NCBI RefSeq assembly: GCF_006716085.1
Contig: NZ_VFON01000001.1
Coordinates: forward strand, 992,001 to 1,056,000
Length of the DNA: 64,000 bases
DNA from: Leucobacter komagatae
Lineage (GTDB): Bacteria; Actinomycetota; Actinomycetes; Actinomycetales; Microbacteriaceae
Direction: 5' to 3'
The notes under the pieces: generated by a model
Databases searched by the model: none
Told to the model about the DNA's origin: nothing
What the model saw: the letters and a program-made list of their open reading frames with translations, nothing else
Part shown: one piece after another, positions 33,879 to 43,672 of the stretch
How positions within the stretch are numbered: position 1 is the stretch's first letter
Layout: each line of letters begins with the position of its first letter
Made by a program: the position numbers and the translations under genes

Positions 33879-34833
33879 TGAGCACGAGCCGCGCGAGCGC
33901 CTCGTCGACAACCACGTCGGTCATGAGACCGGCAGCGAGCGCGCCGCGCAAGCTATCACGCTTCGTCGAGCCCGAGACGACGCAGATGCGCTGCGGCGCG
34001 CGACGCACAATGTCGAACGACGGCCCGCTCGAGCGGTCATTGATCGGGATCCCGGCCGTCGAACCATCGAGTCTGTAAAACCGGCTCGCGCAATCGCCAA
34101 CGACGCCCTCGTGCGCGAGCTGGTTGAGGTCGTCGGCGCCCAGGTACCCGCCAGAGTAGATGTGGGAGCGCGGGTCGCCGATGCGCGACCCCAGCCCAAA
34201 CACGAACAGGTTCGCCGCCGCCTGCATGTCTAGCACGCGCGACACCGAGCGTTCGCGCCACAGCGCCTCGCGCGTGAGTGGGTCGTCGAAGATCGCGGGC
34301 ACGGGCAGCTGAAAAACCTCGGCCGAGAGGCGCTCGGCGAACCCGCCCAACAGCTCCGCTGTGTACTGCACGCCGGTGGAGTACACGTTTGCTGCGCCAT
34401 TCATCTGTACGAGCTGCACCCCGGGCTTCGCCGTACCGGGGAGGTACTTTGCGACCTCGCTCATCGTCGACCCCCAGGCGAGGCCGACGATTGAGCGGGG
34501 CTTCACCCGGTTGGAGATGATGTGCGCGGCCGCCTGGGCGGTGCGCTCGAGCTGTTCAGCCTCGGAGAGCCGCCCGGCGACGGGTACGACGTGGGCGTTG
34601 ACCCCGAACGTGTCTGCGAAGCGCTGCTCGACGCGAGAGCGGGCCTCCTGCGGCGAGTGGATGCGAATCTCAACGAGCCCCGTCTCTTTCGCGTAGGTCA
34701 GCAGCCGCGACACCGACGAACGGGAGACCCCGAGCTCGCGCGCGATCGCCTCCATCGTGAAGTCCTGGCGGTAGTAGAGGTGCGCGGCAGCGAGCGCTTC
34801 GCGCATTTTCACACTTTTTCGCTCTCCGGCCAT
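33865..34833 (-). CDS. SorC-family sugar-responsive transcriptional regulator
   Basis: A 322-residue regulator. Residues about 25-55 form the helix-turn-helix (FTMEAIARELGVSRSSVSRLL). The rest is the SorC effector domain, with IVGLAWGSTMSEVAKYL, LVQMNGAANV, and GDCASRFYRLDGS, which resembles the phospho-sugar-binding pocket. Such regulators sense phosphorylated sugars or polyols. It is divergent from glpD with 108 bases between, so glycerol or glycerol 3-phosphate is the likely signal, and the two TGCA palindromes in the gap the likely sites. In most bacteria the glp repressor is a DeoR-family GlpR, so this assignment is interesting but inferred. Confidence 0.88.
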   Translation of the reverse strand: MAGERKSVKMREALAAAHLYYRQDFTMEAIARELGVSRSSVSRLLTYAKETGLVEIRIHSPQEARSRVEQRFADTFGVNAHVVPVAGRLSEAEQLERTAQAAAHIISNRVKPRSIVGLAWGSTMSEVAKYLPGTAKPGVQLVQMNGAANVYSTGVQYTAELLGGFAERLSAEVFQLPVPAIFDDPLTREALWRERSVSRVLDMQAAANLFVFGLGSRIGDPRSHIYSGGYLGADDLNQLAHEGVVGDCASRFYRLDGSTAGIPINDRSSGPSFDIVRRAPQRICVVSGSTKRDSLRGALAAGLMTDVVVDEALARLVLTAGE

Positions 34834-34862
34834 CCTCTACCCCTCTGTTCCGGCACCAGTCT

Positions 34863-34897
34863 TGCACATATGTGCAGGAGCTTTGCAATTCAGTGCA
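34863..34897. promoter_or_regulatory. Paired operators between the SorC regulator and glpD
   Basis: A perfect 14-base palindrome, TGCACATATGTGCA (34863-34876), and a weaker copy with the same ends, TGCAATTCAGTGCA (34884-34897), start 21 bases apart, two helical turns. They fill the centre of the 108-base divergent region, which suits cooperative binding by the adjacent regulator. Confidence 0.6.
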
Positions 34898-34941
34898 CCT
34901 GACGAGCAAGCTGAAAGGACACGCACAGAGAGGCACCAGTC

Positions 34942-36663
34942 ATGAACGCCAGCCCCGAGTCGATCCGACCGAACGTCGCCCGCCTGCGCGAGCGTCCGAG
35001 CGCCGACGTGCTCATCATCGGTGCTGGCATCAACGGCATCGCGACGTTCCGTGACCTGGCCCTGCAGGGCGTAGATGTCGCGCTCGTCGAGCGGGGCGAC
35101 TACGTCTCCGGCGCGTCCTCGGCGTCAAGCCACATGATCCACGGCGGTATCCGGTACCTCGAGAACGGCGAGTTCCGCCTCGTGCAGGAGTCCGTCACCG
35201 AGCGCAATCGGCTACTCAAGACCGCCCCGCACTACGTGCGGCCGCTCGAAACCACGATCCCGATCTTCTCGACGTTCTCCGGGATCCTCTCCGCGCCCTT
35301 CCGCCTGCTCGTCACTCACGGCCGTGGCAAGCCCCGCGAGCGTGGCGCGGCGCTCATCAAGATGGGCCTCATGATGTACGACACGTTCTCGCGCGACGGC
35401 GGCCAGGTGCCGCGCCACCGGTTCCACGGGAAGAAGAAGTCGCTCGCGGAGCTCCCCGCGATGAACCCTGATATCAAGTACACGGCGACCTACTACGACG
35501 CTTCGATGCACGACCCCGAGCGGCTCGCGCTCGACGTGCTGCGCGACGGTGAGATCGCCGGCGGCGATCGGGCGCGCTCCGCGAACTATGTGAGCGCGGT
35601 GGGCATGCACCAGGGCGGCGTCACACTGCGCGATGAGACCACCGGCGAGGAGTTCGCATTCACCGCGAAGGTCGTGCTCAACACGAGCGGCCCCTGGACC
35701 GACATCACGAACGCGGCCCTCGGCGAGACGACGAAGTTCATGGGCGGCACGAAGGGCTCGCACGTCGTCCTCGACCACCCCGAGCTGCTCGCCGCCACCG
35801 GCGGGCGTGAGATCTTCTTCGAGCACTCCGACGGGCGCATCGTGCTCATCTACCCGCTCAAGGGCCGCGTGCTTGTGGGAACGACCGACATCGACGCAGA
35901 CCCGTCACAGCCGGTCGTCTGCACGGAGGACGAGGTCGACTACTTCTTTGACCTCATCGGGCAGGTGTTTCCGCAGCTCACTGTTGACCGCTCACACATC
36001 GTGTACTCGTTCTCAGGGATTCGCCCGCTCCCCCGCCACGACGACACCGCGCCGGGCTTCGTCTCGCGTGACTACCGCATCGTGCAGTCAGACGCGCTCG
36101 GCATGCCCGTGCTCAGCCTCGTCGGCGGCAAGTGGACGACGTTCCGGGCGCTCGCTGAGCACCTCGCGAACGACACCCTCGCGCTGCTCGGCCGCGAACG
36201 CACCGTGAGCACGGCTGGGCTCGCGATCGGCGGCGGAGCAGGTTTCCCCGCAGACAAGCACGCTCGGGTGCGGTGGGTCGCTGAGCAGGCCGACGGCCGC
36301 GACGCGGGCCGCGTCGAGGCGCTCCTTGAGCGGTACGGCACGCGCGCCACCGAGATCATCGAGGCAACGCCAGAGCAGGATCCTGATCTCGCCGAGCTCA
36401 CCGGCTACACCGCGGCGGAGCTCGCCCACCTCGCAGAGGCCGAGCAGGTCGTGCACCTCGACGATCTCCTGCTGCGCCGCACCTCCATCGCGTTCGTCGG
36501 CGGGCTCACCGAAGCGCGCGTGAGCGCCGCGGCCGATGCTGTCGCGCCCGCCCTCGGCTGGAACGACGTCAAGAAGACTTCGGAAGTGGAGCGGTTCGTC
36601 GCGCTCATGCGCGACGCTCACCGCGTCGATATCGCAAAGGGGGGAACCTTTATCGCCGGCTAA
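34942..36663 (+). CDS. glpD: Aerobic glycerol-3-phosphate dehydrogenase
   Basis: A 573-residue membrane-associated flavoenzyme that oxidises glycerol 3-phosphate to dihydroxyacetone phosphate and passes electrons to quinone. DVLIIGAGINGIATFRDLAL at residues 22-41 is the FAD Rossmann motif (GAGINGIA); SSASSHMIHGGIRYLENGE, FSGIRPLPRHDD and LVGGKWTTFRALAEH are family signatures. The length matches GlpD. AGAGAGG stands eight bases before the ATG. It starts the glp operon glpD, glpF, glpK. Confidence 0.95.
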   Translation: MNASPESIRPNVARLRERPSADVLIIGAGINGIATFRDLALQGVDVALVERGDYVSGASSASSHMIHGGIRYLENGEFRLVQESVTERNRLLKTAPHYVRPLETTIPIFSTFSGILSAPFRLLVTHGRGKPRERGAALIKMGLMMYDTFSRDGGQVPRHRFHGKKKSLAELPAMNPDIKYTATYYDASMHDPERLALDVLRDGEIAGGDRARSANYVSAVGMHQGGVTLRDETTGEEFAFTAKVVLNTSGPWTDITNAALGETTKFMGGTKGSHVVLDHPELLAATGGREIFFEHSDGRIVLIYPLKGRVLVGTTDIDADPSQPVVCTEDEVDYFFDLIGQVFPQLTVDRSHIVYSFSGIRPLPRHDDTAPGFVSRDYRIVQSDALGMPVLSLVGGKWTTFRALAEHLANDTLALLGRERTVSTAGLAIGGGAGFPADKHARVRWVAEQADGRDAGRVEALLERYGTRATEIIEATPEQDPDLAELTGYTAAELAHLAEAEQVVHLDDLLLRRTSIAFVGGLTEARVSAAADAVAPALGWNDVKKTSEVERFVALMRDAHRVDIAKGGTFIAG

Positions 36664-36799
36664 CCACAGGCCGGTTTCCGCGAGCCGCCGACCCTCGTCG
36701 GTTCGCGTTCTTACTCACCGAAGGCGCGTCACTCGCGCCGCTGCTCCGCCGAGGCATCTGGAAGGTGCCGGCGGTTCTTCGAAAGGTCAATGAAGACAC

Positions 36800-37555
36800 A
36801 TGAATGAGATCAACCTCGGACTGTATTTCCTCTCCGAATTCGTTGGCACGGGCCTGCTCGTGCTGCTCGGCTGCGGCGTCGTCGCAAACGTTGCCCTCGC
36901 AAAGACGAAGGGCAACGCCGGCGGTTTTCTGATGGTCAACTGGGGCTGGGGCCTCGCGGTGTTCATGGGCGTGCTCGTCTCTGCATACTCGGGCGCGATC
37001 CTGAACCCCGCAGTTGGCATCGGCCTCATGCTCGCTGGCACGATCACCGCCCCCATGTTCTTCGTCGCGTTCGCCGCCGAGATGCTCGGCGCAATCGTTG
37101 GCGCGATCTTCTGCTGGATGAGCTACAAGCAGCACTTCGATGACGAGCCCGAAGCTGCGAACAAGCTCGGCGTGTTCTCTACGGGCCCAGCGATGCGCTC
37201 CTACGGCTGGAACTTCGTCACCGAGGTCATCGCGACCTTCGTACTCGTCTTCGTCATCTTCGCGTTCGCCGACTACGGTGACATCGAGATTGGCGTGCCC
37301 GGCGGTCTCGGCCCGCTCGCCGCGCTGCCCGTCGCCCTCGTCGTCGTCGGCATCGGCGCGTCACTCGGTGGCCCCACCGGCTACGCGATCAACCCCGCAC
37401 GTGACCTCGGCCCTCGCATCGCGCACGCGATCCTCCCCATCAAGGGCAAGGGCTCGAGCGACTGGGGATACGCTTGGGTTCCCGTCGTTGGCCCGCTCGT
37501 CGGTGGCGCACTCGCCGCCGCCGCCGCGCCCGCTCTTCTCGGCCTCGCGGCCTAA
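36800..37555 (+). CDS. glpF: Glycerol facilitator (aquaglyceroporin)
   Basis: A 251-residue MIP channel with six membrane helices. The two pore motifs are SGAILNPAVG near residue 70 and YAINPARDLGPR near residue 200. The Asp after the second NPA (NPARD) is diagnostic of glycerol facilitators rather than water channels. It imports glycerol for the kinase encoded next. The ribosome site before the ATG at 36800 is weak. A short open frame ATGAAGACACATGAATGA just before it overlaps the start and may couple translation. Confidence 0.94.
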   Translation: MNEINLGLYFLSEFVGTGLLVLLGCGVVANVALAKTKGNAGGFLMVNWGWGLAVFMGVLVSAYSGAILNPAVGIGLMLAGTITAPMFFVAFAAEMLGAIVGAIFCWMSYKQHFDDEPEAANKLGVFSTGPAMRSYGWNFVTEVIATFVLVFVIFAFADYGDIEIGVPGGLGPLAALPVALVVVGIGASLGGPTGYAINPARDLGPRIAHAILPIKGKGSSDWGYAWVPVVGPLVGGALAAAAAPALLGLAA

Positions 37556-37579
37556 GCTCACACGCGAAAGGATTACAGC

Positions 37580-39094
37580 ATGTCTAACTACGTAGTTGCA
37601 ATCGACCAGGGAACGACGTCGACGCGCGCCATCATCTTCGACAAGGCGGGATCGATCATCTCCGTCGGCCAGAAGGAGCACGAGCAGATCATGCCGCAGG
37701 CCGGCTGGGTCGAGCACGACGCTGCCGAAATCTGGCAGAACACGCAGGAGGTCATCGGCATCGCCCTCGGTCGCGCCGACCTCACCCGCCACGACATCGC
37801 ATCAATCGGCATCACGAACCAGCGCGAGACCACCGTTGTGTGGAACAAGCACACGGGCGACCCGGTCTACAACGCCATCGTCTGGCAAGACACGCGTACG
37901 CAGGCCATCGTCGACCGGCTCGCGGCCGACGGCGGCACCGACCGGTTCAAGGAGGTCGTCGGCCTACCGCTCGCGACGTACTTCTCGGGCACGAAGATCG
38001 CCTGGATCCTCGAGAACGTCGAGGGCGCTCGCGCCGCCGCTGACGCCGGCGACCTGCTCTTCGGCACGACCGACAGCTGGGTGCTCTGGAACCTCACCGG
38101 CGGCCCCGAGGGCGGCGTGCACGCGACCGACGTCACGAACGCCTCGCGCACCCTGTTCATGGACCTCGCAACGCTTGAGTGGCGCGAAGACATCCTCGAG
38201 ACGTTCGGCGTACCCAAGTCGATGATGCCAGCCATCAAGTCGTCGTCCGAGGTCTACGGCGTCGCCGAGGACTCGTCGCTGCTGCGCGAGACGCCGATCT
38301 CCGGCATCCTCGGCGACCAGCAGGCGGCGACGTTCGGCCAGGCAGCGTTCGAGGCCGGCGAGTCGAAGAACACGTACGGTACCGGCTGCTTCCTCATCTT
38401 CAACACGGGCGAGGAGATCGTCCACTCGAAGAACGGCCTACTCACGACCGTCGGCTACAAGCTCGGCGACGGCCCGACGCACTACGCGCTCGAGGGCTCG
38501 ATCGCGGTCACCGGCTCACTCATTCAGTGGCTGCGCGACCAGCTCGGCATCATCGAATCGGCGCCAGACGTTGAAGAGCTTTCGGCGAGCGTGCCTGACA
38601 ACGGCGGCGTCTACATCGTCCCGGCGTTCTCGGGACTGTACGCCCCGTACTGGCGCCCGGACGCCCGCGGCGCGATCGTCGGGCTCACCCGCTACGCGAA
38701 CAAGGGGCACATCGCCCGCGCCGCGCTCGAAGCGGTCGCTTTCCAGACCCGCGACGTGCTCGACGCGGTGAATGCAGACGCCGGGGTGGACCTCACCGAG
38801 CTCAAGGTCGACGGCGGCATGGTCGCGAACAACGCGCTCATGCAGTTCCAGGCCGACGTGCTCGGCGTGCCCGTCGTGCGGCCCGTCGTCGCAGAAACGA
38901 CGGCGCTCGGCGCGGCCTACGCCGCAGGCCTCGCGGTCGGTTTCTGGAGCGGCCTCGGCGAGCTGTCGGCGAACTGGCAGGAGGATCGCCGGTGGGAGCC
39001 CGCCATGGAGCAGGCGGAGCAGGATCGCCAGCTGCGCCTGTGGCGCAAGGCCGTCACCAAGTCGATGGACTGGGTCGACGAGGACGTGCGGTAG
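37580..39094 (+). CDS. glpK: Glycerol kinase
   Basis: A 504-residue FGGY kinase that phosphorylates glycerol to glycerol 3-phosphate, trapping it in the cell. [16 protein letters not shown] at the start is the phosphate-binding loop; [11 protein letters not shown] and [12 protein letters not shown] follow; the FGGY signatures appear as [14 protein letters not shown] and [24 protein letters not shown] stands seven bases before the ATG, 24 bases after glpF. A strong hairpin ends the operon. Confidence 0.97.
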   Translation: MSNYVVAIDQGTTSTRAIIFDKAGSIISVGQKEHEQIMPQAGWVEHDAAEIWQNTQEVIGIALGRADLTRHDIASIGITNQRETTVVWNKHTGDPVYNAIVWQDTRTQAIVDRLAADGGTDRFKEVVGLPLATYFSGTKIAWILENVEGARAAADAGDLLFGTTDSWVLWNLTGGPEGGVHATDVTNASRTLFMDLATLEWREDILETFGVPKSMMPAIKSSSEVYGVAEDSSLLRETPISGILGDQQAATFGQAAFEAGESKNTYGTGCFLIFNTGEEIVHSKNGLLTTVGYKLGDGPTHYALEGSIAVTGSLIQWLRDQLGIIESAPDVEELSASVPDNGGVYIVPAFSGLYAPYWRPDARGAIVGLTRYANKGHIARAALEAVAFQTRDVLDAVNADAGVDLTELKVDGGMVANNALMQFQADVLGVPVVRPVVAETTALGAAYAAGLAVGFWSGLGELSANWQEDRRWEPAMEQAEQDRQLRLWRKAVTKSMDWVDEDVR

Positions 39095-39114
39095 CACCGT
39101 CCGGTGACGCCCTG

Positions 39115-39166
39115 TCGGGCCCGCTGCGCGCCGAGGAACGTGTGTTCCGGCGCTAAGCGGGCCCGA
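39115..39166 (+). terminator. Terminator of the glp operon
   Basis: An outer 11-base stem TCGGGCCCGCT/AGCGGGCCCGA encloses a second stem GAGGAAC with GTTCC, forming a long hairpin 21 bases after the glpK stop. Confidence 0.85.
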
Positions 39167-39201
39167 TTGCACTTTGTATCGCGGTCGTGGTCCCGCCGAG
39201 G

Positions 39202-39639
39202 CTACCTTCCTCCCGGGGTATCAGGCGTCGGGTCTGCTGCCAGTTCAACGCCCGGCGCAATCGGACGAAGGCCCACCGCCCGTGCCGCATACGCGAGCTT
39301 CCTGTCGTAGACAAGCATGCCCGCAGCTTCGGCGCCGAGCCGCAATGCTGCGGCGAGGTGCAGCGCGTCGAGCGAGCGCAAGGCAGGTGGATGCAGCCGC
39401 GCAGCAGACTCGTACGTCTGCCGGTCCAACGCGATGAGCTGGCAGGATTGAAGGACGTCCGTTGCGTCTGGTGCACGCCAGGGCGCACGCCGCGCAACCA
39501 CGCGTCTCAACTCGACGAGGGACAGCCAGGAGGTTGCCAACTCTGCGCCTGTATCCTGCAGCCAGGCGACCAGCGCCTCAGACTCGGGTTCGTCAACGAC
39601 GAGCTTCGCAAGCGCGGATGCGTCAGCGTAGACAAGCAT
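39202..39639 (-). CDS. vapC: PIN-domain toxin, VapC type
   Basis: A 145-residue PIN RNase toxin. MLVYADASALAKLVVDEPES holds the first catalytic Asp (D6), TSWLSLVELRR the conserved Glu near residue 40, RSLDALHLAAALRLG the Asp near 90, and MLVYDRKLAYAA the last Asp near 110. Family members cleave tRNA or rRNA. Its ATG overlaps the antitoxin stop by one base (TGATG), the typical toxin-antitoxin order. The C-terminal 20 residues are Pro/Gly-rich and low-complexity. It lies 35 bases from the glp terminator. Confidence 0.9.
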   Translation of the reverse strand: MLVYADASALAKLVVDEPESEALVAWLQDTGAELATSWLSLVELRRVVARRAPWRAPDATDVLQSCQLIALDRQTYESAARLHPPALRSLDALHLAAALRLGAEAAGMLVYDRKLAYAARAVGLRPIAPGVELAADPTPDTPGGR

Positions 39640-39992
39640 CAGAGGCGCTCCACGCGAAGCTCCGTGAGAATGTCATCGGTACTCAGTTCAGAGACACCAG
39701 CCAGTTCCTCGCCGGGAGGCTCTGCTCGCTGCCAACCGGCCCGCCTGGCCCACAGCTCTGACATGCTCAGACGAGCGGGTTCGAGGGCACCGGAAGCAAT
39801 GAGGTCGTCGAGGGGCGTCGGCTGCATCGGTACGATTCGCGCGACCGGAACTCCCCGGTCCGTGACTGTCAGTGTCGATCCCTTTCGCACGCGGGCAAGA
39901 ACCTCCGACGCATTCTGCTTCAGCGCGCGGATGCCCACCTCAGGGCCGTCGTCACGGCCCTGAGCACCAGCAAGCTCACCTGCAATCACCAT
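39639..39992 (-). CDS. vapB: Phd/YefM-like antitoxin, VapB partner
   Basis: A 117-residue antitoxin. I chose the ATG at 39992 (MVIAGELAG) since a TACCTT -10 box ends seven bases upstream; the open frame extends 26 codons more. VGIRALKQNASEVLARVRKG is the DNA-binding helix pair of the Phd/YefM fold and VTDRGVPVARIVP the following strand. The C-terminal part, including LSTDDILTELRVERL, would wrap around the toxin. Phd-type antitoxins paired with VapC toxins are common in actinobacteria. It starts the two-gene operon. Confidence 0.88.
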   Translation of the reverse strand: MVIAGELAGAQGRDDGPEVGIRALKQNASEVLARVRKGSTLTVTDRGVPVARIVPMQPTPLDDLIASGALEPARLSMSELWARRAGWQRAEPPGEELAGVSELSTDDILTELRVERL

Positions 39993-39999
39993 GTTCGAC

Positions 40000-40005
40000 A
40001 AGGTA
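40000..40005 (-). promoter_or_regulatory. -10 box TACCTT, leaderless start of the toxin-antitoxin operon
   Basis: On the minus strand the hexamer ends seven bases before the antitoxin ATG at 39992. Confidence 0.5.
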
Positions 40006-40074
40006 GCACATGCCCCTGACGGGGACAGAAGAGCTCCGGAGCGGGCGAGGACCCGACAGTCAAGCGCCACGACA

Positions 40075-40117
40075 AAGGGCGGGACGAGGATCGCACATGA
40101 TCCTCACCCCGCCCCTT
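40075..40117 (-). terminator. Terminator of the gatCAB operon
   Basis: GAGGATC (40086-40092) pairs with GATCCTC (40099-40105) and GGGCGGG (40077-40083) with CCCGCCC (40108-40114), a long stem with a small internal loop. On the minus strand it ends in CCCGCCCTTTG, 13 bases after the gatB stop. Confidence 0.85.
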
Positions 40118-40129
40118 CTCGTTCGGCGG

Positions 40130-41644
40130 TTACGCCTGCGCGCGCTCGAGCACGAGCTCGCGGACGCGGGCGGCGTCAGCCTGGCCCTTCATCGCTTTCA
40201 TGACCGAGCCGATGATGGCGCCGGCGGCCTGCACCTTGCCGCCGCGGATCTTCTCGAGCACGTCGGGCTGCTCGGCGAGGGCCGCGTCGACCGCCTCGAT
40301 GAGGGCGCCGTCGTCAGATACGATCGCGAGCCCGCGGGCGTCGACGATCTCCTGCGCGGTGCCCTCGCCGTCAATGATGCCGGCGAGTACCTGGCGAGCG
40401 AGCTTGTCGTTCAGCGTCCCCGCGTCGACGAGCGCGACAACGGACGCGATCTGCTCGGGCGTGATGAGGTCGGCGGGCACGGCCGAGCGCTCGTTCGCAA
40501 TGCGCGCGATCTCCCCTGTCCACCACTTGCGGGCGGTCTGAGCGGGAACGCCAGCGGCGACGGTCGCCTCGATGTCGTTCACGAGGCCGCCGTTGACGAC
40601 GTCACGGAACTCGAGCGGCGAGAAGCCCCACTCGGCGCGCAGCCGGCGGCGGCGCAGCGTCGGGTGCTCGGGCTGCAGAGCGCGCAGCTCCTCGACGAGC
40701 TCGCGCGATGGCGTGAGCGGCGCGAGGTCCGGCTCCGGGAAGTACCGGTAGTCGTCGGCGTCGCTCTTCGGGCGGCCCGGCGAGGTCTCCCCCGTGTCCT
40801 CGTGCCAGTGACGGGTCTCCTGCGTGATCGCGGTGCCCTCGGAGAGCAGCTGCGCCTGGCGCTGGATCTCGAACCTGACGGCGCGCTCGATCGAGCGCAG
40901 CGAGTTCACGTTCTTCGTCTCGGTGCGGGTGCCGAGCACACTCATGCCGGCGTCCTCGTTGCCGCGGGGTCGCAACGACACGTTCGCGTCGCAGCGGATG
41001 TTACCGCGCTCCATGCGCGCGTCCGAAATGCCGAGTGACACGACAATGTCGCGGATCGTGGAGACGTAGGCCGCCGCGATCTCAGGGGTATCAGCCTCGC
41101 CACCAAAGATCGGGTGAGTCACGATCTCGACGAGCGGCACGCCAGCGCGGTTGTAATCGACGAGCGAGTACTCGGCGCCCTGGATACGACCGGTCGAACC
41201 ACCGACGTGGTTGAGCTTGCCGGCGTCCTCCTCCATGTGCGCGCGCTCGATCGGCACGTGGATCACGCGGCCCGACTCGAGCTCGATCTCGACGGAGCCG
41301 TCGTGCGCGATCGGATCGTCGTACTGCGAGATCTGGTAGTTCTTGCCCATGTCTGGGTAGAAGTAGTTCTTGCGCGCGAACCCGGAGACCTCCGCGATGT
41401 CGCAGCCGAGCGCGAGCCCGAGGCGGATCGAGTACTTGACTGCCTCCTCGTTCACGACCGGCAGCGAGCCCGGCAGGCCGAGGCACACCGGCGCGAGGTT
41501 CGTGTTCGGCTCCGAGCCGAAGATGTTCGGCGCGGACGAGAACATCTTCGTCTTAGTGTTGAGCTCGACGTGCACCTCGAGACCGATGACCGGTTCGAAG
41601 AGTTCGAGCGCCTTGTCGAAGTCCATGAGCTTCGTCTTCGCCAT
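40130..41644 (-). CDS. gatB: Aspartyl/glutamyl-tRNA amidotransferase subunit B
   Basis: A 504-residue GatB, which phosphorylates mischarged Glu-tRNA(Gln) or Asp-tRNA(Asn) and forms the amide with ammonia from Gat[20 protein letters not shown] near the start, [34 protein letters not shown] and [14 protein letters not shown] are the family signatures. The C-terminal YqeY-like domain contains [12 protein letters not shown]. The ATG at 41644 is chosen although the frame is open 95 codons further into gatA. Its start overlaps the gatA stop by one base. Confidence 0.97.
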   Translation of the reverse strand: MAKTKLMDFDKALELFEPVIGLEVHVELNTKTKMFSSAPNIFGSEPNTNLAPVCLGLPGSLPVVNEEAVKYSIRLGLALGCDIAEVSGFARKNYFYPDMGKNYQISQYDDPIAHDGSVEIELESGRVIHVPIERAHMEEDAGKLNHVGGSTGRIQGAEYSLVDYNRAGVPLVEIVTHPIFGGEADTPEIAAAYVSTIRDIVVSLGISDARMERGNIRCDANVSLRPRGNEDAGMSVLGTRTETKNVNSLRSIERAVRFEIQRQAQLLSEGTAITQETRHWHEDTGETSPGRPKSDADDYRYFPEPDLAPLTPSRELVEELRALQPEHPTLRRRRLRAEWGFSPLEFRDVVNGGLVNDIEATVAAGVPAQTARKWWTGEIARIANERSAVPADLITPEQIASVVALVDAGTLNDKLARQVLAGIIDGEGTAQEIVDARGLAIVSDDGALIEAVDAALAEQPDVLEKIRGGKVQAAGAIIGSVMKAMKGQADAARVRELVLERAQA

Positions 41645-43179
41645 TACGCTGCCGCCTTTCCGGTCTGAGCCGCCACAAGGGAGGGTGCCTGCGCCCAGAA
41701 GGGCTTGCCGTCGCGGTCCGTGATGAGCGACTCGATCGCCGAGGCCGCGCGGTAGAGGCGGGCGTCCGCGAACGCGGGCGCCATGAGCTGCAGGCCGACG
41801 GGCAGCCCGTCCTCGCTCGCGGTGCCGATCGGCAGACTGAGGCCCGGAATGCCGGCGAGGTTCGCGGGGATCGTTGTGGCGTCGTTCAGGTAATCCTGCA
41901 TCGGATCCTCGTTCACATGGCCGATGTTCCACGCCGTGGTCGGCGCGGTCGGCGACGCGATGACGTCGACCTTGTCGAACGCGGCAGCGAAGTCACGCTG
42001 GATGAGGGTGCGAACCTTCTGCGCGCTGCCGTAGTAAGCGTCGTAGTAGCCCGCCGAGAGCGCGTACGTGCCGAGGATGATACGGCGCTTCACCTCGGGG
42101 CCGAAGCCGGCCCCGCGGGTCGCGCTCATGACGCCCTCGATCGTGCCGCCGCCTTCCGGCTCGACGCGGAGGCCGAAGCGCACGGAGTCGTACTTTGCCA
42201 GGTTCGAGGAGGCCTCAGAGGGCAGGATCAGGTAGTACGCGGCGACCGCGTACTCGAAGTGCGGCGCGTCGATCTCGACGACCTCTGCACCCTGGGCGGT
42301 GAGCAGGGCGACGGTCTCGTCGAAGCGAGCCTTCACTCCGGCCTGCATGCCGGGGAGCGCGAGCTGCTTCACGACGCCAACGCGGAGTCCCTTGAGCGAC
42401 GCCGGATCGACGCCGTCACGAGCTGCCGCGGCCATCGACGGCCAGGCGTGGTTGAGCGAAGTCGAGTCGTGCCTATCGTGGCCAACGACCACGTCGTGCA
42501 GCAGCGCCGTGTCGAGCACGGTGCGAGCGCAGGGGCCAACCTGGTCGAGCGAGGATGCAAGCGCGATCGCTCCATAGCGGCTCACGCCGCCGTAGGTCGG
42601 CTTCGCGCCGACCGTGCCGGTGAGGGCAGCCGGCTGACGGATCGAGCCGCCGGTGTCGCTGCCGAGCGCGAGCGGCGCCTCGAACGCGCTCACGGCCGCG
42701 GCCGAGCCGCCACCCGAGCCACCAGGAACGCGGTCGAGAGCCCACGGGTTGAACGTCGGGCCGTAGGCCGAGTTCTCGGTGGCTGAGCCCATTGCGAACT
42801 CGTCCATGTTCGTCTTGCCGATGTTGATCAGGCCGGCAGCGCGTGCCTTCGCGACGACCGTCGCGTCGAACGGCGAGCGGTAGCCCTCAAGGATCTTGGA
42901 GCCAGAGGTCGACGGCATGTCGGTCGTGACGAGCACGTCCTTGATCGCGAGGGGTACGCCCGCGAGCTCGCCGAGCTCCTCGCCAGCGGCGCGGCGCTCG
43001 TCGACTGCGCGGGCAGCCGCAAGCGAGGCCTCGCTGTCAGTCGCGAGGAACGCGTGGATGGCGCCGTCGACGGCGGCGATCCTGTCGAGGTGTGCCTGCG
43101 TTGTTTCGACGGCCGAGACCTCGCCAGCGACGAGCTTCGCTGAGAGTTCAGCGGCGGTCAGCGTTGTGAGTTCGCTCAT
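41644..43179 (-). CDS. gatA: Glutamyl-tRNA amidotransferase subunit A
   Basis: A 511-residue amidase-signature enzyme that releases ammonia from glutamine for GatB. The Ser-cisSer-Lys triad lies in LAIKDVLVT (Lys), [12 protein letters not shown] (cis-Ser) and [14 protein letters not shown] (nucleophilic Ser); [20 protein letters not shown] follows. The ATG start overlaps the gatC stop by one base, as the gatB start overlaps this stop, so all three are coupled. Confidence 0.97.
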   Translation of the reverse strand: MSELTTLTAAELSAKLVAGEVSAVETTQAHLDRIAAVDGAIHAFLATDSEASLAAARAVDERRAAGEELGELAGVPLAIKDVLVTTDMPSTSGSKILEGYRSPFDATVVAKARAAGLINIGKTNMDEFAMGSATENSAYGPTFNPWALDRVPGGSGGGSAAAVSAFEAPLALGSDTGGSIRQPAALTGTVGAKPTYGGVSRYGAIALASSLDQVGPCARTVLDTALLHDVVVGHDRHDSTSLNHAWPSMAAAARDGVDPASLKGLRVGVVKQLALPGMQAGVKARFDETVALLTAQGAEVVEIDAPHFEYAVAAYYLILPSEASSNLAKYDSVRFGLRVEPEGGGTIEGVMSATRGAGFGPEVKRRIILGTYALSAGYYDAYYGSAQKVRTLIQRDFAAAFDKVDVIASPTAPTTAWNIGHVNEDPMQDYLNDATTIPANLAGIPGLSLPIGTASEDGLPVGLQLMAPAFADARLYRAASAIESLITDRDGKPFWAQAPSLVAAQTGKAAA

Positions 43180-43514
43180 TACTGTTCCTCCCCCAGAATC
43201 GACGACACACGGAACATGCCGTCTGCGGTTGCGGGCGCGTTCAAGAGCGCCTCTTCGCGGGTGAGGACGTCCGAGACCTCGTCAACGCGAGTGACGTTGC
43301 TCAGCGGGATCGGGTGGCTCGTCGCTGGCACGTCGTCGGTCGCGACCTCGCTCACCTTGGCGATGTTCGCGAGGATCGAGTCGAGCTCGAAGGTGAGCCC
43401 CTCGACCTCGGCGTCGGTCAGCGCGATGCGGGCGAGGCCGGCGAGGTGCTTCACGGTGTCAGCCGTGATCTCGGTGCCGGGCGCGGCCGTATCGGCCGCA
43501 GAAGTTTCAGGCAT
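43179..43514 (-). CDS. gatC: Glutamyl-tRNA amidotransferase subunit C
   Basis: A 111-residue GatC, the small subunit that clamps GatA to Gat[21 protein letters not shown] and [16 protein letters not shown] are the family core; [20 protein letters not shown] is the usual C-terminus. The first 15 residues are a variable Ala/Thr leader. The ATG at 43514 has GGAG four bases upstream and a TATGAT -10-like box eight bases before it. It is the first gene of gatCAB. Confidence 0.95.
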   Translation of the reverse strand: MPETSAADTAAPGTEITADTVKHLAGLARIALTDAEVEGLTFELDSILANIAKVSEVATDDVPATSHPIPLSNVTRVDEVSDVLTREEALLNAPATADGMFRVSSILGEEQ

Positions 43515-43672
43515 GCTGCTCCATCATAGATTGGGAGTTGATCTCAACCTGTCCAGTCTAGCGAGCGGTGGCCTTTCCGGCAGCCACCCCATGTTCCGTC
43601 CCTGGGGCACTCCGGCGCGGGGAGCCCCGGCCAGTGGGCGCCTCGGGTGCCGGGCTACTCAGGCGTCGCGAG

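Noticed and set aside
39202..39992. Toxin-antitoxin pair as part of a larger defence island
   Set aside because: Neighbours are glpK and gatB, both housekeeping; no restriction, CRISPR or phage-related gene is nearby.
41645..41932. Extended start of gatB inside gatA
   Set aside because: The open frame is chance; the one-base overlap with the gatA stop at 41644 and the GatB N-terminus fix the start.
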